NCBI GenBank assembly: GCA_001972305.1 | Contig: BDDD01000311.1 | Coordinates: forward strand, 372,001-436,000 | Source of the DNA: Cephalotus follicularis | Taxonomy: Eukaryota > Streptophyta > Magnoliopsida > Oxalidales > Cephalotaceae | DNA: 64,000 bases | Direction of reading: 5' to 3' | Notes under the pieces: model-generated | What the model was told of the DNA's origin: nothing | The model's database searches: none | The model's input: only the letters and a program-made list of their open reading frames with translations | Part shown: piece after piece, positions 37,901 to 46,900 of the stretch | Layout of the letters: the number at the start of each line of letters is the position of its first letter | Position numbering within the stretch: the stretch's first letter is position 1 | Position numbers and translations under genes: made by a program

Positions 37901-40900
37901 CAAAAGGTTGAAGACTGGTGGAGATGAGGAGGTTATATCATTCTCCGAGGCAGACTATGAAGGAGTATGTCTCTCTCATGATGATCCAGTGGTGGTGACT
38001 CTTCAGGTGGAGCTATTCACTATGAAGAGGATCCTCATTGATAGCGGGAGCTCAGAGGATATCCTGTACAAGCATGCTTTTGACCAACTAAGGATACTAA
38101 CCGACCAACTCGGGCTCATAAAGACTCATCTGATGGGCTTCGCGGGAGAGATGGTCCATACTCTGGGATCCATCGACCTCTCAGTGGTAGCAGGCACGAG
38201 CCCACGCCAGACTCAAGTGCAAATGACGTTCCTGGTGGTTGATACACCAAGCCCTTATAATGCTATAGTTGGGCGGCCAGGTATGAATTTGATGGAGGTG
38301 ATATTGTCCACGAGATACTTATTAGTAAAGTTCCCAACAAGATTCGGTATGGGGGAAGTCCGATTAGATCAACAGGTGGCAAGGTAGTGCTACAAAACTG
38401 CCATTATTGATAAGGTGAAGGAAAAAACACTTCCCATAGCAAATGTGGAGTTCAGAGGGGCAGTGGAGCCCGAGCGTCTACAGCCTGTTGAAGATATGGT
38501 GTAGGTGCCCCTTGAAGAGGGCAATACAGAGAAAATTTTCCAAGTCGGCTCACAACTTGGAGAGGTGGAGAAAGAGGAACTTATAACGTTCCTAAAAAAA
38601 TAATAAAGATATGTTTTCCTGGTCGGCAGAGGAGGTCCCTGGGATCAGCCCAGAAGTAATGGTGCATAAGCTAAGCGTGGATCCTATGAGGCCTCCAACC
38701 AAGAAAAAGAAAAAAAAACTTTGCTCCCGAGAGGCAACAAGTATATAGCATAAGAGATGAGCAAGCTATTACAAGCGGAGTTCATCAGGGAAGTGCATTA
38801 CTCTGACTGGTTTGCAAACCCGGTCATGGTCAAGAAGGCAAATGGCAAGTAGAGGATGTGCATCGATTTTACCGACCTCAACAAAGCTTTTCCCAAAGAT
38901 CACTTACCCCTCCCGAAGATTGATCAGTTGGTGGATGGGACATCGGGTTACAGAATGTTAAGCTTCTTGAACGCCTACTTGGGATATAATCAGATCCCCA
39001 TGTATTGGCCTGATGAGAACAAGACAGCTTTCATCACTGACAGGGGAATGTATTGCTACAAAGTCATGCCCTTAAGATTGAAGAATGCTGGGGTGACCTA
39101 CCAAAGGTTGGTCAACAAGATCTTTGAACATCAGATCGGGAGAAATATAGAGGTTTACATTGAAGATATGCTCGTCAAGACCCCGGCAAAGAGCTGCCAC
39201 TTTAAAGACTTGGAGGAAACTTTTGAGGTGCTGAGGAAATACAAAATGAAGCTCAATCCTTCTAAGTGTACTTTTGGGGTCACTTCTGGTAAGTTCCTCG
39301 GGTTTATGTTTTCGAGCAGAGGAATAGAGTCCAACCCGGAAAAAATTTCTGCAATTCAGAGCATGAGGCCTCCTCAGACTATCAAGGATATATAGAAATT
39401 GAATAGCAGAATAGCAGCCCTGAGCAGGTTTGTTTCAAATTCAGCAGAAAAATGCCTTCCTCTTTTCAAAGTGCTGAGAGATCCCAAGGGATTTTCTTGG
39501 TAGGAAGAATGTCAGGTAGCCTTCAACAAGTTGAAGGAGTACTTGGCTTCCCTTCCTCTGGTATCAAAACCTAAGGATAGAGAAGACTTGCATTTGTACC
39601 TTGAGACAACATCAGGCTCAATGAGTGCAGTGCTTGTCATGGAAGAGGAGAAAGTTTAGAGGCCAGTGTACTATGTCAGTAAGGCCTTGAATGATGCTGA
39701 TGGGAGGTATTCAGAAGTAGAAAAATATGCTTATGCTCTTATTATAGCTGCGAGGAAGTTAAGGCCATACTTTCAAGCCCAAACCATTAAAGTTTTGACC
39801 GACAAACCACTAAGACAAGTCCTAGCAAAGCCAGATGTCTCGGACAGATTGATCAAGTGGTCGGTAGAGTTGGGAGAGTATGATGTCAAGTTCAAAGCCA
39901 GACCATCAATAAAATCACAGGTCTTGGCCGACTTTGTAGAAGACCATACACTTACAGTGTGTATAGAAGAAGACACCTCTGAAGATGAGAAGGGGTTATG
40001 GGAGTTATCTGTGGATGGCTCATCCTACGTCTCCGACAGTGGAGCAGGTTTGGTGTTAACTAGTCCAGATGGGTGGACCTTGGAGTATGCTCTAAGATTC
40101 GGATTCAAAGCCACAAATATTGAAGCCAAATGGGAAGCTTTGATTACCGGGCTGACGATTGCAAAGCACTTAGAGATTCAAAAAATAGAAACCTCTAGTG
40201 ATTCTTAGCTGGTGGTTGGTCTGGTGAGCGGAGAGTATGAAGCCAGAGAAGATTCCATAGCTAAATACTTAGCACACATTCAGAGTTTGAAGTCGGATTT
40301 TTGGATATTCAGAGTTGTGAAAGTGCCCAGAGCAGAAAATACCAGAGCAGACCAGTTGTCAAAACTAGCTACAGCGGAGGAATTGGAGAAAAATTGAACA
40401 GTGCTAGTAGACTATCTGGATAGGCCCACTATCTCTGAGGTAGACGTGATGGACATTGATGCACCACAGAAGCCACCGTTCATCAGTTGGCTGAGGGATG
40501 GAATTTTTTCGGAGGACCCCGCGGAGGCCAGAAGATTGGTGTACAAATCAAAAAGATACCAATTCAGAGAAGCAATTCTCTACAAAAGGTCTTTTTATTT
40601 CCCTTGCCTAAGATGTTTGACTCTCATAGAGGCCGATTATTCTCTAAGGGAAGTCCATGAGGGAGTATGTGGCAATCACATAGGGGCCAGAACCTTGTCC
40701 AGCAAATTGTTGAGGCAAGGCTATTTCTGGCCCACCATGCACGAGGATGCCATTGATTTTGTAAGGAAGTGTGATAAGTGTCAGAGGAACGCTAACATAA
40801 GCAGAAGACCTTAAGAGCCTTTGACATCTATCACAGCACCTTGGCCCTTTGCATAATAGGGAATGGACTTCGTCAGACCATTACCAGTAGAAACAGGGAA

Positions 40901-43900
40901 GAGGAAGTACTTGATTGTGACAGTAGATTACTTCACAAAATGGGTAGAAGCCGAACCCCTGGCCACAATTACGGAGAAGAACGCGGAAAGTTTCGTATGG
41001 AAATAAATCATCTGTAGATTTGGGGTCCCGAGGATAATAGTCTTAGATAACGGGAAGCAGCTTGATTGCCAAGCATTTTGTGACTTTTGTAGAGAATGGA
41101 GAATTGAGCATAGGCATACTTTAATAGCCTACCCCCAGAGCAATGGACAAGCCGAGGTGATTAACAAAGAGATCATCTTGGGGTTAAAAAGTGCCTTGAA
41201 GATAGCAAGCGTAGATGGACAGAGGAGCTATCAAGTGTACTATAGACATATAGAACCACTCCTCAGACCACAACTGGTGAGTTCCTATATAGCCTTTGTT
41301 TTGGAGCAGAAGCTATGATACCGGTGGAAATTAGAGTGCAGTCATCAAGGGCTGTGCATTTCAGTAAGGAAAATAATGAAGAAGGATTGAGAAACCTCCT
41401 TGATTTAGTGGAAGAGCTCAGATATAAGGCAACCATAAGAGTTGCAGTCTATCAATAGAGGGTGAGACGTTATTACAAAAAAATGGTAAACCCACGACCA
41501 CTAAAGGAAGGAGACCTAGTCCTCCGCAACGCGGCTATAGCGGATCCGACCGGCACCAAAGGAAAATTAGCTCCAAATTGGGAATGTCCATACAAGGTGA
41601 AAAAAGTGCTCCGACCGGAAACATTCAACTTGAAACTCTGGGGGGCAGAGAGATTTCTAGAGCTTGGAATGCCGAGCATCTGAGAAAGTATTACCAACGA
41701 TTTTTCTAAGTTCAAAATTCAAGAATATCAATAAAGCTGAATTTTTTCTCAAAATGTGCATGTCCAAGTTCATAGTCCCAAGTTTGCAAGTGACCGGAGG
41801 CACAATGTTCATGTCCTTAAACCTCTGAACAGCCATCGATCAGTTCCCTCAATCAAGAAGCTTTGATACAAGCTTATCCAACCACACTCCTAAAGGAGTA
41901 AACAAATACATGCTAAAAGTCTCGAACAGACCGAGGTCTCAAATCAATAATTCCTTCCGAGGAGAAACAAAGACTCCTTCTAAGGAGCGCCAAAGACTCC
42001 TTCCGAGGAGCGCTAAAGACTCCCATCCGAGGAGCACCCAAAAGTTCATCTACAAAAGACTCCTAAGGGAGAAACGTTGAAAAGACTTCTAAGGAAGCAA
42101 TAAGACTCCCAAGGGAGCAATCACTGGTCGGCATTTCTTTGTCCGACCCGACCAATATCGTGTTTTAGGAGGCGAATCCATAAGAACTCGCAACAATCAA
42201 GTTCGTTGGACTGAGCACTTTGAAACAAGTGTCCCTATGAGGACTGCAAGCTCGGATGACCTGGTCGGGTAAAGCCCGACCAGACAAGATCCTGCTCGGC
42301 AAATCGGTAAGAACTTGTCCGAGCAGACCTAAAACTTAATCTACGAACACTTAAGAACTTGTAAAGACCAAGTATCTCTGCCTAAGCGCTTTTTATACAA
42401 AGTGTCCTAAGGGGACTGTAAAACTGAGGTAGTCGGATCTGAAAATTGTAAGACCACAACATAAAAAGTCTATAAGTTAGACTAAGCTAAAATTCATAAA
42501 GAGAACAATGATTCTTAAATGAAGCACAAGTTATGTTACTTACATTCAATTATCCTAAGGGAATTGTAAGTACTCGAATGGAGCTCAAGCATACAAGGTA
42601 AAATGCATAGAAGATCATAAATAAAAGATCCAAACTTCCAAAAGTATTGTATTTTATTAATCAAAAGAGAATTACATTACGAAAAGAAAAGTACAAGGCA
42701 AAAACAAAGAAAAAATATACTCTAACTTTCATCCCCTGAAGGGATGTCGTGTATAATGGGAGAAGGAGGCAGTGGAGGATCCTCGGCCATTCATTCAGAA
42801 GAAGGATCCTCGGCCACATGCTCAAAAGTAGGATCCTCAGCCGCAGGCTCAAGTGTAGGATCCTCAGCCAAAGGCTCAAAGCTGGTTTCCTCGGCATGAT
42901 CAATGAAGGGAACCATAGCAAGACCCTCAGACGACCACTCAGGTTCCCGGGCATGACTTCGCTCCTCGTCGTAGTCCCGAAGAGCTTCTTCCTCTACATC
43001 ATGAACACCATCGAGAAAGAAGTCGTACTTAGTCACCAAAGGACCACAAATAATGGAGTCCAGAGGAAGCTCCGGATGACATCCGACCATGTTTCAGCAG
43101 GTATAAAATCCCCGATGATAAAGGGCTGAGGACTCTTTAAAGACCTCCTTGTTAAAATCATTAGAGGCCTTAAAGTCATCCATAACCTTGGTCAGAGCAT
43201 CCTGAAACTCTGAAGAAGCTCTGAAGTCCTCTATAGCCTTGGCCTGAGCATCTCGAAACTCTGAAGAAGCTCTAAAGTTCTCTACAGCCTTGGCCTGAGC
43301 ATCTCGAAACTCCGAGGAAGCATGGAAGTCCAGGATGGCTCTCTCCACCGCTGCCTTGGTCCGAGCATTCTCCAATTCATGAAACGTTGGAAGCCTTTCA
43401 CTATAATCCTTTAACTTGTCCTCAAGCCTGATGTTGCTATGGACCGCGACCTCTTTTGTCATCTTCTCCATTGCTAGCTCCCCAAGAGCCTACCTCTTCT
43501 CGGCCATGAGAGACTCTTGGGGCCTAAGCACATCCTCAAACTTGTCACGAGCCTCGTTGGATGACCTTCTGAGCTCGGCATTTTCAGCCCCAAGTTGCTC
43601 AAGCAAGGCTATATCCTCATTGGCTCTCTCCAATAGGAGATAGGCATTGCCCATAGCCCAAAAAGAAACATAAGATTAAAAAGGAGCAAAAGGTCTACTA
43701 AAAGGAAAAGTTGGGAAGAGTTTACAGACCCTAAAGTTGCTCTGAAAAAGATGAGCCCACGTTTGGCCGACAGACCATTTTTCCCTCACCTCCATCCCAT
43801 GGGGAAAGATCCCCGACTTGCCGAGCTCAATGGCAACCCCTGACATTTTCAAACTAACACCAGAGTCGCCGAGCTCTTTAAGAACTTCCCTTACCCGGCC

Positions 43901-46900
43901 GAGCTCTTCGGGTTGATCATGGAACACGAGATCCTGATAACTCTCCTCGGCGACCCCATCCCTAGGAGCATCAATATCTTATGTCCTCCTCTACCTTCTG
44001 GAGGGATGAGGTTATGGGTCAATGGCAGGCCTCTTGCCACGTGCAATCTCGGCCCTAGCCTGCTCGGCCTGCTCGATCCTTGCCACCTCAGCCTCCACCG
44101 CCTTGACCTCCTCAGCCCCAGCCCCGGCCTAATCAACCTTGGCCCTAGTCCTGGCCTCCTGGCCTCAACCCGAGCTTGCTCCTCGGCTCTAGCCTTAGCA
44201 GCTACTTCCTTGGTAGCTGTTCACTGTTAAAAAGAATGTTTTAAAATTTATAACCGCAAGTGCACGGATCATGCAGTAACGGGTCGAACACAGGGAAACG
44301 TAAACTAGTTGTAATTTATCCAACCTAGGCGAAGTATACCAAATTTGAGATAAACTATTAAAAACTACTCCTAATTATTGTAAAATAATAAAATAATTGA
44401 AAACAGGAAATAAATAAATAAAATAAAATAACGGACTAAAATAAAATAATAGAAAATAACACGTGCAAGTTAAAACTAATTAAAACAATAAATAAAAGAT
44501 AACAAAATATAATTAAAAAGCGGTTTAGGGTATAGAAACTCACCGTAGATTGTATTGAACAATTTCCATGTAATTGAATAGAATATAACATATTTATAGA
44601 CTACTAAGTTGATCAAAAATGGAATAAAAGCAATCCTAGTTACAAAATATGGCAAAAATCTAAACTTTCTATTTCTGCTGCAGAGGAAAGCGTCGACCTC
44701 TTTAGGAAAGGAGTCGACTTCTTTAGGTAAAAATCGCGACTTTGTGTGCTGCGAGAGAAAGGCGTCGACCTCTTTAGGAAAGGAGTCGACTTCTTTAGGT
44801 AAAAATCGCGACTTTGTGTGCTGCGAGAGAAAGGCGTCGACCTCTTTAGTAAAGGAGTCGACTTTTTTTTCATAGCTCCTTGAAGATTGTTGCATTTTTC
44901 CAGAAAAGACATCGACTTCTTCTCGAAAGACGTCGACTTTATTGTAAACCCAGAAACAACATCGACTTCTTTTGAAAGGAGTCGACTTCTTTGGTCTGTT
45001 TTCTGCAGAATTTTGCTCTTCTTCAATCTTTACACTTCAAGCTCCAATTTTGCACACTTTTAGGTAGTATTTTTGCACTTTGGTCATTTAACACTTGTAC
45101 CTGAAAATCATTGAAACACAACCAAAGTAGTCTATTCCAAGCATAAAAATATCACAAATAATGCATTAAAAACAACACAATTTTATGCTAAACAGTAGCC
45201 CTCTTCCTCTACGCGGTAGCAGATCTCTCTAGGGCCTTTTTCTTCCTCAGAGCTTCCTGCCTCAGCTCCTCGGCGTTAGCAGCTCAGGCGACCTCCCATC
45301 CAGCCCTTATGATATCCATGCTAGGTAGTTGAGATGCCATCGCTACAATGAATCACAAAGAAATGGTTAGAAATACATCAAAAAACAAGGAATTTAATAA
45401 AAGTGAAGACATTATCTAAAGGAAGGTTTATTACGGCTCTCTCCTTCGACAACAGCCGAGGATACAGGCTCATCTCGGGTATCCTGGTCTCCCTCTCTCT
45501 TAACCCATACGGGGATCTCCTCTTCCTCTTCTAGGCGAACCCGACGACCCGGGGACATGATTAGCGCAACTTGGCATAAGCGATCCTCAAAGACCACGGA
45601 GTTTACATCCTTGGGAGACAGAGCAAAGAGTTTCTCCAGGTCAGCCTTCTCGGCCTCGGTCAAAGTCATCCTCTGATTCAGGCGCCCAGTATCCAAAGTG
45701 TCATACCATGGACAAGGAGTGAAGCCAGGAAGGTTCCTAACCATGAAATACCTCCCCCTCCAGCCCTTGACCAACTTGGTATTCCCCGCCAACAGTTTCT
45801 TGGTTTGACTCACGCGAGACTTGAAGTAGAAGCCACGCATGCCTGGAGAGGCGTTCACAATGTGGAACTCTTTGAATAGCCCCACAGTGGCTATCACCTC
45901 TGTCTCCAAGTACCTCACCAGGAAGCCGATGATGAATCCCTAGGACTGAGCTTGAAGCATCGACTGGCAGATTTGGTAATGCCTCGGGATAGATATGGAA
46001 AAGGATGGCAGATGAAGCCTTAGCCCGTGCTCCAGAGCACCTAGGAACACCACGAAGAGGCCGGGTTTGCTCTCCGTAACCTCCTCGGGATCGCTGGGAA
46101 GTCCATATACCAGGCTACTTGGGAAGGAGTATTTTTCAACTAGCTCCTTCACCTTTCTCCTGGCGTAACACACTTTGGTCGAAATGGGCCCTAAAAACTT
46201 GGACACCGGCCTCAGTTGAAGCAACGTCGGGAGCCCCAGCAATAGTGGCCTCCATGTCATCCTCGGCACCAAGGGGAAGTTCAGCTATGGTTACCCCTCC
46301 TGTTGCTCGGGCCACCTACTCGGGGGTCCTGATGTACCTCTTGGTTTGCTTAATCCTAGGCATTTTGAATTGTGGGATAGAGAGAAACAGGAGTATGGAA
46401 GCCGAGAGAAACCTTTGGGTACCCAAACAAGTTGATGTGAATGAGTGAGGAAAAAGAGATTCACCTTTTGACGATGAAAGTTTGAAGAAATCTTGGAGTT
46501 GAAGATTAGAAAAGCAGAGAATTTTCAGAGAGTTCAGAGTTTTAGAAGACGAGAAAGCGTAAAGAGTTTTCCACCAAGAGAAGGGGGAATTTAAAGAACT
46601 TTGGAGTGCTTTCCGACCTTTGGATCTCTGTTGATCTAAACGGTAGAGATTGGCCTGTCAAGTTAGGTGGGGGAAATGAAGGGTTATGCGCGGGAACCGA
46701 AAAGACAAAGGCTTGCAAAACTCTTCCACTTTTACGTAATGATGGGCATTAATTAAAGAGAGACGAAACGGAAGTGACATTTGTCATGCCGCGTCATATT
46801 AAATGCCCGACCAGGGCCGGGTACCAAGGCCCAATAGAAGATTTGGTCCATTTCGCAAACAGACAACAGGGCCCGCTCAATGCCAAGCTAAAGATGGTCT

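Larger units (their letters stand above)
42730..46363 (-). pseudogene. Antisense frame of the Tat element, interrupted by a solo LTR
   Basis: On the minus strand an ATG at 46363 (PRIKQTKRYIRTPE, then TAG) opens a broken frame. It runs through 46272-45940 (GLFVVFLGALEHGLRLHLPS) and 45918-45412 (FHIVNASPGMRGFYFKSR, WRGRYFMVRNLPGF). It resumes beyond the nested LTR. The C-terminal half has four 17-residue repeats (DFRASSEFRDAQAKAIE type, 43150-43340) predicted to be helical, and an acidic tail with AEDPTLEPAAEDPTFE. From memory it resembles the plant 'putative gypsy type transposon' antisense proteins of Tat/Ogre elements; the function is unknown. Stops and frameshifts make this copy non-coding. 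Confidence 0.65.

Noticed and set aside
42749..43129. A 126-codon plus-strand frame in the Tat element.
   Set aside because: It is the shadow of the antisense frame's repeat region on the other strand.
44476..45026. Overlapping frames rich in KEVDSF or KKSTPF repeats.
   Set aside because: They are translations of the 72-bp tandem repeat in a solo LTR, open in several phases by periodicity.
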